NCBI GenBank assembly: GCA_040391135.1
Contig: JBEBYL010000008.1
Span: 62,001-126,000 of the forward strand
DNA: 64,000 nt
Reading direction: 5' to 3'
Source: G025836975 sp040391135
Lineage (GTDB): Bacteria > Pseudomonadota > Gammaproteobacteria > Burkholderiales > Burkholderiaceae_B
Below, one piece after another: positions 16,981-25,400 of this stretch. The position numbers were made by a program, and so were the translations under genes. The stretch's first letter is position 1. The number at the start of each line of letters is the position of its first letter. The notes below the pieces were generated by a model. The model was not told the DNA's origin. It did not search any database and worked only from the letters and a program-made list of their open reading frames with translations.

Positions 16981-17727
16981 ATGAATTTTATGTCCGAAAG
17001 CTTATTACCTCCGCAAGCCAGGCGTATTGTCGTACCCAGCTTTGATCCGCAGACGCAGCCTGTCGTGCCGAGCGAGGTTTTGCCGCCTTTGGCTGACGCC
17101 AGTATTTCGCTGGACTTCATTTGCAAGGCATTTTCAAGCCAGATCAACTGGCAGGTTGAGCCCGTCTTTTCCGCATCCTTCCATACCGACGACGAACTGG
17201 TTCAAAAGGATATCGTCCAGGCGGCTGTGTTTTTCCCTTTGGTGCAGCGCGCTTCCGGCTTGCACGTATTATTCACCCGGCGCGCCTCGCATTTGTACGA
17301 TCACGCGGGGCAGATCAGCTTTCCGGGCGGACGCATCGAGCCGCGCGACCTTAGCGCCGCCGCTGCCGCCTTGCGCGAGACCCAGGAAGAAATCGGCGTG
17401 GCGCCGGAATTCATCGAGATCATCGGAACCCAGCCCAGTTTTCTTACCTCCACTCGCTTTACCATGAAGCCGGTAATCGGCGTCATCCGCCCCGGTTTCA
17501 CGATCACGCCCGACGAGACCGAAGTGGCCGAGGTTTTCGAGGTTCCCCTATCGGTATTGATGGATGCGCGCCAGCACCGCCTGCATCGGGCCAACCTGCC
17601 TGACGGCGGGCATCGGTTTTACTTTTCGATGACCTGGCAGTCCTATTTCATATGGGGCGCGACGGCGGCTTTGATACGGAATTTTTATCATTATCTGGCG
17701 GCTGCCCAGGCCGAACTGCTGTCCTAG
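16981..17727 (+). CDS. CoA pyrophosphatase (NUDIX hydrolase, NudL-like)
   Basis: This 248-aa enzyme probably hydrolyses CoA and its derivatives to 4'-phosphopantetheine and 3',5'-ADP. The CoA-specific UPF0035 motif (LFTRRASHLYDHAGQISFPGG) runs directly into the NUDIX box GGRIEPRD...ALRETQEEIGV. The first ATG lies at the end of the rplS terminator and neither it nor the ATG at 16990 has a ribosome site, so the true start may be GTG/TTG further in, or read-through and weak translation may be used. It is followed by an inverted repeat TGTATT/AATACA at 17733-17750. Confidence 0.85.
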   Translation: MNFMSESLLPPQARRIVVPSFDPQTQPVVPSEVLPPLADASISLDFICKAFSSQINWQVEPVFSASFHTDDELVQKDIVQAAVFFPLVQRASGLHVLFTRRASHLYDHAGQISFPGGRIEPRDLSAAAAALRETQEEIGVAPEFIEIIGTQPSFLTSTRFTMKPVIGVIRPGFTITPDETEVAEVFEVPLSVLMDARQHRLHRANLPDGGHRFYFSMTWQSYFIWGATAALIRNFYHYLAAAQAELLS

Positions 17728-17846
17728 GCATAATGTATTGACCGAATACATCATCATTTCGGAAAGCCTTTATTCATGCGGGTTTTCATGCCTTTCTGTC
17801 TAAGAGACTAGTATCTGTCTAATACTGTTTGTCCAAAACTGGATGC

Positions 17847-18116
17847 CTATCCAGCTTTCTTACGTGGGCCCGCAACGACCTTCGGAGTCTTGTCGCGCAG
17901 ATAGATTTCGGTGGTTCGGCGGTCGGTGTGGCCGAGTAGGGCGGTGGGGTCTTTGCCTTGGCGGTCGGCCTCTGTACCGGACATTGCTCGCAAATCATGC
18001 AGCGTGACGTTCTCGACACCGGCCTTCTTGGCGGCGGCTTTGAATGAACGCCAGACATTGGTGTGGGCGCGCAGGCGGCCGCCGCGGCCAGCCAGCAGGT
18101 AAGCCATGTCCATCAC
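17847..18116 (-). pseudogene. Phage integrase (tyrosine recombinase), C-terminal remnant
   Basis: About 89 codons remain. They contain the second half of the catalytic domain: TLHDLRAMSGTEA (the HxxR box) and LLGHTDRRTTEIYLRDK (the GH...Y box with the nucleophile Tyr). The N-terminal arm-binding and core-binding domains and the first catalytic Arg are missing. The frame runs a few codons past 18116 and then loses similarity where the phage remnant on the opposite strand begins. This is what is left of a prophage integrase and should be inactive. Confidence 0.85.
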
Positions 18117-18155
18117 GATGCGTTCAACTTTTCTGGCCAGCAGTACGACCGGCCC

Positions 18156-18664
18156 ATGATGAACCGGCTGGCTGATAATCCGGTCGACTATGTGTCAAAA
18201 GGCCTGTCGGGCATGGACGGGGCCGCGCAGGCGGCCATGGTGTTTAACAAGCTGTTTCACTTGCCGCCGTTTTACCAGTACATTGTGTTTGCTGCCTATG
18301 CGCCCAGGACGATTCCCTGCGAGTGCCGGCGTTCATGCTGCGTAGGGCAAAAGCGAAACGAGCAGTGGCATGCCTGCATTCGCATGATCGAGGAGGCAGC
18401 GATTACCCAGGCGCTAGCGGGGTGCATTACGCATAGGGTGCTGCGGCGGGGGATTGTGCAGCGGGCTTTTGGGGATAAGAGCGTTACGCTGGCCGAGAAG
18501 GCTGGCGTGAACAAAACACGGCGACAGATCACAACGGCAAGGTGCATTTGTGGTTGCACGGGCAGCCAGCAGGCAAGAACCGGCCGGCCATTCTGGGTGT
18601 TAAAACACGGGCTTTACAGATGATTGAGAAAATATTGGTCGAAGATGGGCTCGTAAACTATTGA
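18156..18664 (+). pseudogene. Frameshifted phage-type gene of unknown function
   Basis: Two overlapping frames make one plausible protein. The first (MMNRLADNPVDYVSKGL..., through AYAPRTIPCECRRSCCVGQKRNEQW, to AGVNKT) is good up to about 18518. The second frame continues from about 18521 (ATDHNGKVHLWLHG..., ending VEDGLVNY) to a stop at 18662-18664. A one- or two-base indel near 18513-18520 therefore broke the gene. The 5' end meets the truncated integrase at about 18110-18150. The short, Cys/Arg-rich helical sequence looks like a phage late-region regulator, but I cannot name a family. Confidence 0.6.
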
Positions 18665-18736
18665 CGACTAGGATTGGATATCCCAATATAGAGCCTAATT
18701 TGATAAGTATCCGTTTTGCGTCCAGATGGAACGAAC

Positions 18737-18757
18737 CCCCGCCGCGTACGGGGTTTT
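18737..18757. terminator. Hairpin terminator between phage remnant and PutAbiC gene
   Basis: CCCCG (18737-18741) pairs with CGGGG (18749-18753) across a 7-base loop and is followed by TTTT. On the minus strand it is preceded by the end of the PutAbiC gene and followed by weaker T content, so it may work for the plus strand or both. Confidence 0.55.
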
Positions 18758-18763
18758 GTTTGC

Positions 18764-19795
18764 CTAAAGCGTTTTGATGGGGGCTGCTAAGACAGCATCG
18801 ATGATTCGGTTAGCTTGTTCGCGCCTGGCCTGTTTTTCCTTAAAGGCTCGTGGCTTCTGACCACCAAATGCTCGGTCCGTATATGGGCACTCCGTGGCAA
18901 GCAGCAAGATGTTTATGATTGGGCTGTTCGCCGCATGCATATTATCGAAAATTGCGTATTCGTTTGCATATTGAACGAATTTTCGGCCTCTGTTTCTGAT
19001 TCCATTGATGAATAACAATCTCAATTCATATTCACTCAATTGGGCGCGTATGATTTTTGCGTACATTTCTTTTCGGGCCTGGAGGCATGAATCGTCGTTA
19101 GAGGAAATCCATTTGAAAATGCCATATAACGTTCGAAGTGCTGTTGTGGCAGTCACATGCTCGTTGTCTAACGACTTTGTTGCGTTTCGCTTTATATCGT
19201 CGTAGGCGCCGTCTATCTCGCTCTGTTCCAGAGCCGCTATAGTATCGAAGTCCTTGATGTCGATTTTTGCTCGTAAGTCCGGCGGGATTTTATAGAGATT
19301 AGTCGTCATTCGTCGTAGTGCTTTCTGTCCGCTGAGCAACACACGTTCTGGGACGCCCCCGTCTGATGGGGTCGAAACATATGAGAACTCTACACTCTGA
19401 ACCAATTCTCTGTAGTTATCGAACCATTTGAAAAGGGTTTGTTCGAAGCTTTGAATTTGAATCGCCGTATGCTGCGCGTCCAATGCGTCAGCCGACCGTT
19501 GAGATTCCTTGCGTTGTAGTGCTAGCTCTTTTCTCTGATCAGCGAGCTCCCGTCTCTGAGTAGTGAGGGTGAGAATAAGAAGAGCGATTGTAATAAGTCC
19601 AACGATGGGGTTCATCAGCCCCCCCCAAAAGTCGCCGAATTGCCCCCAAGTCTCCTGCTCTGAGGAAGGTGTTACTCCAAAAACGCCAGTGTATTTCCAG
19701 ATCGCTACGCCCGCTATGAAAGCCGGCAGCCCTAAAGCTATCCAAGTTACCCATTTGTAGATTCCTGGTTCCTCTTTATCTTCTTGATGATCCAT
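18764..19795 (-). CDS. Putative phage abortive infection protein (PutAbiC-like)
   Basis: This 343-aa protein has two N-terminal membrane helices (about residues 15-35 and 58-80, the second in WGGLMNPIVGLITIALLILT), a heptad-rich coiled coil (TQRRELADQRKELALQRKES, about 83-105) and a long helical cytoplasmic domain. The end contains KIIRAQLSEYELRLLFINGI, the block typical of the PutAbiC family (Pfam PF16872), known from lactococcal AbiC-like phage resistance. It lies among phage remnants, as defence genes often do. No ribosome site is clear. Family membership is by eye; activity is untested. Confidence 0.72.
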   Translation of the reverse strand: MDHQEDKEEPGIYKWVTWIALGLPAFIAGVAIWKYTGVFGVTPSSEQETWGQFGDFWGGLMNPIVGLITIALLILTLTTQRRELADQRKELALQRKESQRSADALDAQHTAIQIQSFEQTLFKWFDNYRELVQSVEFSYVSTPSDGGVPERVLLSGQKALRRMTTNLYKIPPDLRAKIDIKDFDTIAALEQSEIDGAYDDIKRNATKSLDNEHVTATTALRTLYGIFKWISSNDDSCLQARKEMYAKIIRAQLSEYELRLLFINGIRNRGRKFVQYANEYAIFDNMHAANSPIINILLLATECPYTDRAFGGQKPRAFKEKQARREQANRIIDAVLAAPIKTL

Positions 19796-19852
19796 GCTGA
19801 TTAATTAGCTAAATTGTCATTAACATAATATAACGGTTAGATACAAATTGCG

Positions 19853-19939
19853 CTAACACCGAAACAATGTCGCTTCGTGGAGGAATATCTTCACGACTTG
19901 AACGCCACCCAAGCCGCGATCGGTGGGGACCGGTACTGA
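19853..19939 (+). pseudogene. Phage terminase small subunit, N-terminal fragment
   Basis: A 28-codon stretch reads LTPKQCRFVEEYL followed by HDLNATQAAIGGDRY and a stop. This matches the well-known start of many terminase small subunits (LTPKQxRFVxEYLxDLNATQAA). It has no start codon in frame (a stop lies at 19838-19840) and ends early, so it is a relic. The rest of the gap 19796-20023 holds a short open stretch (SYREVWESIRQDAPNQV, about 19960-20010) that may be another phage scrap. Confidence 0.65.
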
Positions 19940-20023
19940 AGGAGACTATAATGCCCGCCCAGCTATCGGGAGGTATGGGAGTCGATCAGACAAGACGCGC
20001 CGAACCAGGTCGCCATTCAGGCA

Positions 20024-20713
20024 TTAACACGCGAGCCCATTCCATATCTTCCATGCGCAAGTAGTTATGGTCAGAACAGCAAGGACAGCGGGAACGAGAA
20101 CGTCTTGACAGTGAGGCGATCCTGCGACTGTTCGGATGGCGGTTTTGATAATGCGAAATGCTCGTTGCCAGCGGGTCGAGCGGTAATGAATGCCGAATCC
20201 TGCACTCGTACTACGAAGACCATCCTTTGACCGCCCTACATATGGGACTGAGCATTGAATATCTCCATCTAGCAATTTTTCAAGCGGCCATGACTGACCA
20301 CTTGCATCAGAGAGAACGGGAGTAATGCTCGCTCGATCCCATGCAATGTCTTGTTCCAACGGCTCGCTGAGGAAAGACACTCGACGACGACATGCTTTCT
20401 GCATAGTCGCTTCATATTTGACTGCTTTAGATATCTCTTTGCGAAGTATGTTGCGCATATTATTCGTGAAGTCGAGTGCGACGCTACGGCATAGACCCGT
20501 GATTTCGTTGTCCGTGGCGTAGCGCCATGACTGGTAGGTGACTATCAAAAGTGCCACGACCCAAAATCGCCACGCAGGAACGAGTGCAATAACTTCAGAT
20601 GAATATCCCGCAATCGCTATGCTGGGTGCTTTGAGCCCGAGAAATGCCGCTATTAGGACGGCAGAGGTGGTGAGCATCAAATTACGTCGTTTCTTGTTAT
20701 CTGTTTCGTCCAT
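20024..20713 (-). CDS. Membrane protein of unknown function, second gene of an unknown pair
   Basis: I do not recognise this 229-aa protein. It has two N-terminal membrane helices (about residues 13-31 and 45-64), a basic cytoplasmic middle of about 130 residues containing WPLEKLLDGDIQCSVPYVG, and a C-terminal helix DVLVPAVLAVLTITTCAWKI. ATG 20713 is chosen conservatively; a TTG at 20758 in frame directly follows AAGGGAG and cannot be excluded. It is 57 bp downstream of the next gene on the same strand, so they are probably one operon. Its setting beside PutAbiC suggests a defence role, by inference only. Confidence 0.6.
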   Translation of the reverse strand: MDETDNKKRRNLMLTTSAVLIAAFLGLKAPSIAIAGYSSEVIALVPAWRFWVVALLIVTYQSWRYATDNEITGLCRSVALDFTNNMRNILRKEISKAVKYEATMQKACRRRVSFLSEPLEQDIAWDRASITPVLSDASGQSWPLEKLLDGDIQCSVPYVGRSKDGLRSTSAGFGIHYRSTRWQRAFRIIKTAIRTVAGSPHCQDVLVPAVLAVLTITTCAWKIWNGLAC

Positions 20714-20770
20714 ATCGATCGTCGAATGTGAGAGCGTCTTACATGTTTTGTAACACAACTCCCTTAGATA

Positions 20771-21541
20771 TTATGAAAGAAGCGCAGCAAGAGCGGGAAA
20801 GAAGGGGGCGAAAATCGTGATGTGATCGGAGACTAAACTTGTGAAGCTCTGGTATTTTTGAGTGAATGTGCTTTCCCTTTGATGGTCATGCATCTCTTGG
20901 ATTGATAGAAGGATCTTGTCTCGATCGGAGGTGTCGGGCAGTTCTTTTGCTAGCTCTTTTAATTTGTTGAATAAATCTTCATTGCTGTTTGATTTTATGG
21001 AGCCTACTTGAGAGCCGATCGTGAGAACGTTAGCATTTCCAGTTATTGTGATATTTTGCGTGATCGGTTGCTTGTTTGGTTCTTGAGCTTCAAGAATTTT
21101 ATTAAATCTTTTTATCTCGTAATCTATTTGGCTCCAAAATAGACGTTTTTCTTCATTGTTTAATAGAGACCAATCGACTTTTATTTGGCTTTTTTTGGAG
21201 TCATTGGCGATAACTATAAAAACAAAGTCTTTGTTTCTTAGATTGAATTTTGTTCTTATGTATGTATTCCAATCTCTAAAATTATTATCGTTTATAGGAA
21301 GTTCTGGGTGATCGGTGTACGGAAAGTTGGTGGGCACGCCAGGTCCCGTCATGTCGACTCCAGCTTGGCGGTGGTCTTTTAATATCTGGATAACATATTT
21401 GTTATTTACAATGTAGGAATCAAAAATAAATCCATTAAATAATGGCCATTTGTATTCAAGATGAGGCGAAAACTCTTCTATTTTTGCTTTGATTGTTGAG
21501 ACTATGGCTGCCGCCCAGTCTGCAGAAAAACAATCTCTCAT
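20771..21541 (-). CDS. AT-rich unknown protein with NITITGN-type linker and hydrophobic tail, first gene of the pair
   Basis: I do not recognise a family for this 256-aa protein. Residues 1-165 form a mixed alpha/beta domain (FVFIVIAND in the middle). It is followed by a short Gly/Asn/Thr stretch TQNITITGNANVLTIGSQVG, then about 70 residues of amphipathic helix (DLFNKLKELAKELPDTSDRDK) and a hydrophobic end (HITIFAPFFPALAALLS). Asn/Gly-rich NITI-type linkers ahead of a helical bundle and membrane tail occur in some abortive-infection and effector proteins. The start at 21541 has a strong site (GGAGAGG); GTG 21568 does not. The gene is clearly more AT-rich than its neighbours, a sign of transfer. 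Confidence 0.65.
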   Translation of the reverse strand: MRDCFSADWAAAIVSTIKAKIEEFSPHLEYKWPLFNGFIFDSYIVNNKYVIQILKDHRQAGVDMTGPGVPTNFPYTDHPELPINDNNFRDWNTYIRTKFNLRNKDFVFIVIANDSKKSQIKVDWSLLNNEEKRLFWSQIDYEIKRFNKILEAQEPNKQPITQNITITGNANVLTIGSQVGSIKSNSNEDLFNKLKELAKELPDTSDRDKILLSIQEMHDHQRESTFTQKYQSFTSLVSDHITIFAPFFPALAALLS

Positions 21542-21606
21542 TTTCCTCTCCGTATTAATTTTTGACACGAACGCTGCCGAGGATAGCTGCTAAGGTTCAT
21601 ACGGCT

Positions 21607-22512
21607 TTAGTACCGCCCCTGCGCTTCATTCTCGGCCAGTATCCGCTTGTACAGCTCATGCCGCTCAACGGCGATTTCCCCGCGTTCCAGGGCTGCCAGC
21701 ACGCCGCAGCCCGGTTCATGGCGATGTGTGCAGTTATAGAATCGGCAGTGCTGTATGCCTTCCCGAAATTCGGGGAAGCCATGCTCTATGTCGCTGGTCG
21801 TCAGATGGTAAAGGCCGAAGGCCTGGAAGCCCGGCGAGTCGATGATATCGCCTGAGCCGTCGGGCAGGTGATACAGGCGCGTGCTGGTGGTGGTGTGCTT
21901 GCCGGTGCCCAGGGCCTGGGAATGTTCTTGCGTATGAGCGCGGGCTTCCGGCACCAGCGCATTGAGCAGCGTTGACTTGCCCATGCCGCTTTGGCCCAGC
22001 AGCAGGCTGCAGCGGCCCTCCAATCGCGGCAGCAGGGTATCGCGCATTGCCTGCGGCGCCAAGGCGCTTAATTCGATGATCTGCACACCGGTCTTGGCCA
22101 GTTTTGCCAGGCGCTCGCGGGCCTGGGGCACGCCGGCCGGCAGATCGATCTTATTCAGGATGACGATGGGAGCGATGTCCGCGCTTTGCGCCGCCACCAG
22201 GGCGCGGCCCAATAGATCGTCGGAAAAGGACGGCTCGGGCGCCACGACGATAAGCAATTGGTCCACATTGGCGGCAAACTGCTTGGTGCGCATGTCGTCC
22301 GAGCGATAGAGCAGATTGCGCCGCTCCAGGATGCGGTCAATGGAGCCTTCGTCGCTGCCTTGCGGACTGATGATGACATGATCCCCCACTGCGGCGCCGG
22401 TCTTTTTTCCACGCGGAAAGCATTTGCGGATATGGCCGTCGGGCATTTCAACGGTGTAGTGGCGGCCATGGGCGGCTACGATGCGGCCTTGCAGGGCGGG
22501 GGTATCAACCAT
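21607..22512 (-). CDS. rsgA: Small ribosomal subunit biogenesis GTPase RsgA
   Basis: This 301-aa circularly permuted GTPase helps mature the 30S decoding centre. It has an N-terminal OB fold, then the permuted order of motifs: NKIDL (G4), GQSGMGKSTLLNAL (G1), DSPGF (G3). The C-terminal zinc knuckle is CRFYNCTHRHEPGC. Its start codon overlaps the stop of the M48 protease gene by several bases, so the two are coupled in one minus-strand operon. Confidence 0.96.
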   Translation of the reverse strand: MVDTPALQGRIVAAHGRHYTVEMPDGHIRKCFPRGKKTGAAVGDHVIISPQGSDEGSIDRILERRNLLYRSDDMRTKQFAANVDQLLIVVAPEPSFSDDLLGRALVAAQSADIAPIVILNKIDLPAGVPQARERLAKLAKTGVQIIELSALAPQAMRDTLLPRLEGRCSLLLGQSGMGKSTLLNALVPEARAHTQEHSQALGTGKHTTTSTRLYHLPDGSGDIIDSPGFQAFGLYHLTTSDIEHGFPEFREGIQHCRFYNCTHRHEPGCGVLAALERGEIAVERHELYKRILAENEAQGRY

Positions 22513-23749
22513 GCTTCAGGTTTTGTATGCGTATCACGGCGGGCGGGTGGCTATCGTAGAACGCCGAATGCACCGGGTCGGGGGTCAGTGTGGCGGCGTT
22601 GTCGTCATAGAGCTTGACCAACGCCGAGACCAGCCAATCCGGAGGGCACTGGCGGGCCGCATAGCGGTCGGCCTGGAACTCGTCGCGGCGCGACATCCAG
22701 CTGGCCAGCGGCGTCAGCCAGAACGTGAATACCGGGACGGCCAGGAATATAAGAATGAGCGCCAGCGCATCGTTGGGGCGGCCCAATTGCGGCACGACGC
22801 CCAGGCCGGTGTAGAACCATACCTGGGTCGACAGCCAGCCCAGCAGAAGAAAGAAGGCCAGCGCCACGGCGAAGCTGACGAACATGCGCTTGATGATGTG
22901 CTTGTGCTTGAAATGCCCCAGCTCGTGCGCCAGGACGGCTTCAATCTCGTCGATGTTCAGCCGGGCCAGCAAGGTATCGAAGAACACGATGCGGCGCGCC
23001 TTGCCGAAGCCGGTGAAATAGGCGTTGCCGTGCGCGGAGCGCTTCGAGCCGTCCATGACGAACAGGCCGCGCAGCGAAAAGCCGCAGCGCTTGGCCAACT
23101 GATGTATGCGTTCCGCCATTTCGGGGTTGTCCAGCGGCGTGAACTTGTTGAACAGCGGGGCGATGACGGTGGGAAACAGCCACAGGATAAGGAAATTGAA
23201 CAGCACCCATGTGCCCCAGGCCCACCATATCCAGTTGGGTCCCGCGTTGCCCATGATCCATAATACGCTGGCCGCCAACGGCGTCCCCAGGATCAGGGTT
23301 ACGATAAGTGTTTTAAAGCTATCAAGCACGAAAAGGCGCGGTGTTATCCGGTTGAAGCCGAAGCGCGCTTCCAGCCTGAATTTGCGCCAGGCCGAGAAAG
23401 GCAGCCCGACTACGCCCATCAGGGCCAGCACGGCGCCGATCAGCGCCAACTGGCGCAGCATTTCGTTTTCGATCAGCAGGCCCAGGTTGGTGTCAAGAAA
23501 CTGCAGGCCGCCCAGCAAGGTCAGGGCGACCAGGACCCCGGCCTCGACGACGTGCTCCACCATGGAAAACTGCATCTTGGCGACGGTGTAGTCGGCGGCG
23601 CGCTGATGGCTGTGCAGCCCGATGCGGTCGGAGAATTCGGCCGGAACGCTGGCCCGGTGCTTTTGCACATGGCGCACCTGGCGCGAGGCAAGCCACAGCC
23701 GGGCCAGGATATCGGTCAGCAGGAAGGCGGCAAACAGCAAGGTGAACAT
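22505..23749 (-). CDS. M48 family metallopeptidase (Ste24/CAAX protease-like)
   Basis: This 414-aa membrane zinc protease has the active-site helix AVLAHELGHFKHKH (HExxH) and about seven hydrophobic segments spread along the chain. It also has the third ligand region DEFQADRYAA near the end and the GSKRSAHGNAYFTG block of the Ste24 group. In bacteria such proteins are assigned to membrane protein quality control. It sits upstream of rsgA with overlapping ends and is divergent from orn, 46 bp away. Confidence 0.92.
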   Translation of the reverse strand: MFTLLFAAFLLTDILARLWLASRQVRHVQKHRASVPAEFSDRIGLHSHQRAADYTVAKMQFSMVEHVVEAGVLVALTLLGGLQFLDTNLGLLIENEMLRQLALIGAVLALMGVVGLPFSAWRKFRLEARFGFNRITPRLFVLDSFKTLIVTLILGTPLAASVLWIMGNAGPNWIWWAWGTWVLFNFLILWLFPTVIAPLFNKFTPLDNPEMAERIHQLAKRCGFSLRGLFVMDGSKRSAHGNAYFTGFGKARRIVFFDTLLARLNIDEIEAVLAHELGHFKHKHIIKRMFVSFAVALAFFLLLGWLSTQVWFYTGLGVVPQLGRPNDALALILIFLAVPVFTFWLTPLASWMSRRDEFQADRYAARQCPPDWLVSALVKLYDDNAATLTPDPVHSAFYDSHPPAVIRIQNLKHG

Positions 23750-23795
23750 AAGAGGCGGACCGTGTGCGAAAATCTATGTTTTAAGGAAGGATTAT

Positions 23796-24341
23796 ATGGC
23801 GGCGAATGACCAGCGTTTAGTATGGCTCGATATGGAAATGACGGGGCTCGATCCGGAAAAAGAACGCATTATCGAAGTGGCGGTGGTCGTAACCGAAGCC
23901 GATCTTACTTTTGTGGCGGAAGGCCCGGTATTGGTTATACACCAAAGCGATGCCCTGCTTGACGCCATGGATAAATGGAATCAATCCACGCACGGCAAAA
24001 GCGGCCTGATCGACAAGGTCAAGGCTTCCACGCTGACGGAAGCGCAGGCCGAGGAGCAATTGCTGGCGTTTCTGTCGCAGCATGTGCCGGCGGGCAAATC
24101 GCCCATGTGCGGCAACACCATCGGGCAGGATCGCCGCTTCATGGTCAAGTACATGCCCAAGCTCGAGGCGTTTTTCCATTACCGCAACCTTGACGTCAGC
24201 ACGCTTAAAGAGCTGTCCCTGCGCTGGAAGCCCGAGGTCTACAAGAGCTTTGTGAAGAAAAGCCGGCACGAAGCCCTGGCGGACATCTACGAGTCCATCG
24301 AAGAACTGAAGCATTACCGCGAACACTTCATAAAGCTGTAG
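23796..24341 (+). CDS. orn: Oligoribonuclease
   Basis: This 181-aa DEDDh 3'-5' exoribonuclease degrades RNA dinucleotides and pGpG. The motifs are WLDMEMTGLDPEKERIIE (Exo I, Asp-Glu), GNTIGQDRRFMVKYMP (Exo II) and SRHEALADIYESIEELKHYR (Exo III, with His and Asp). The length equals that of the E. coli enzyme. AAGGAAGG precedes the ATG. It faces the M48/rsgA operon, as is common in betaproteobacteria. Confidence 0.97.
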   Translation: MAANDQRLVWLDMEMTGLDPEKERIIEVAVVVTEADLTFVAEGPVLVIHQSDALLDAMDKWNQSTHGKSGLIDKVKASTLTEAQAEEQLLAFLSQHVPAGKSPMCGNTIGQDRRFMVKYMPKLEAFFHYRNLDVSTLKELSLRWKPEVYKSFVKKSRHEALADIYESIEELKHYREHFIKL

Positions 24342-24392
24342 GCCTTGCCGCGTCCGATGCACGCATAAAGCGGTAAAGAACCCGTTTGCCGC

Positions 24393-25346
24393 TCATGCCG
24401 CCTGCGATTCGGCCTGTTTTTCACGTCCTCCGAACCGTTCGAGCGCATAGGGCTTCAAGGCCTGATAGCGCACCGGGTCCTGGCCCAGCAGCTGTTCCAG
24501 GTGCTCTTCGGCCAGGTCGAAGACCGTCCAGTACAGTTTGCCGCAAAGCGCGCGGGCGGCATGGCCGGGCCAGTCCGGCGGCAGCAGTTGCCCCGGCAAT
24601 TGCGGATCGTGCAAGACGATGCGCCGCCATTCGTGCAAGGTCAGGGCGCGTATCGCAAAGGCCTGGGACGGCCGCATGTGCCGATTGGCGGCTTGTCGGA
24701 TGGGGCCGAAGGTGTCGGAAAATTTCCGATATTGCCGGGCGACCCCTTCCATATCCCAGCATTGCGATACCAGGGCGCTGATCACCAGGCCATTCCCTTC
24801 ATTCATTTCATGGGCGCCCAGCACCAGGGCATGGCCGGCCAGCTTCAGCTTGTTCAGCACTTTTTGCGCGGCGGCGGTCTGGTTGCGAGGCAGGGCGAAA
24901 ATGCCGGGCGCAATGGCGCCGAAGCCGGCCCAGATCAATTCGCGCCGTACTTCGCCGCGCTTGTCCAGACTGCCGTTGCCGAAGCGCGGCAGTATCACCA
25001 AGGTCCAGTCGCCTTCCCATTCGGCCGGGGAGCCGTCGTAGATGCGTCCCGACGCTTGCCGGGTCAGCTCCAGGCCTTGTTCACTCAGGCGATACAGGCT
25101 GCGACGCCCGTGCCGTTCCGATTGCAGCCAATCCTGGGCGACCAGCCTGAATACGCTGGTGCGCAAGAGCCGTTCATTGATGCCCAAAGGGGTGACGAGT
25201 TCGATCAGATCGCTTAGCCAGATGCTGCCGCCGTGAGGCTCGATGGCGTCTCCCAGGAGCGTGACGCACAGGGACTTGGCCCGGGGCGGATCATGTTCGA
25301 GCAGGGTGTGAACCAATCGTTGCAGCGTGGAGTGCGTATCGGGCAT
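24393..25346 (-). CDS. paaX: Phenylacetate degradation repressor PaaX
   Basis: This 317-aa protein is the GntR-like PaaX repressor, which releases DNA on binding phenylacetyl-CoA. The N-terminal winged helix is around SDLIELVTPLGINERLLRTSVFRL (about residues 40-65), followed by the PaaX central block RRSLYRLSEQGLELTRQASGRIY and the C-terminal domain with MRPSQAFAIRALTLHEWRRI. It is divergent from paaA with a 146-bp shared regulatory region. Confidence 0.95.
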   Translation of the reverse strand: MPDTHSTLQRLVHTLLEHDPPRAKSLCVTLLGDAIEPHGGSIWLSDLIELVTPLGINERLLRTSVFRLVAQDWLQSERHGRRSLYRLSEQGLELTRQASGRIYDGSPAEWEGDWTLVILPRFGNGSLDKRGEVRRELIWAGFGAIAPGIFALPRNQTAAAQKVLNKLKLAGHALVLGAHEMNEGNGLVISALVSQCWDMEGVARQYRKFSDTFGPIRQAANRHMRPSQAFAIRALTLHEWRRIVLHDPQLPGQLLPPDWPGHAARALCGKLYWTVFDLAEEHLEQLLGQDPVRYQALKPYALERFGGREKQAESQAA

Positions 25347-25400
25347 GGGGTCGAATTTTTTACGGACAGGCCATCTTATACGAAACGGGGATTAACCCTA

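Noticed and set aside
17728..17846. Phage attachment site or tRNA target next to the integrase remnant
   Set aside because: I found no tRNA and no convincing direct repeat shared between this side and the other end of the remnant, so an att site cannot be supported.
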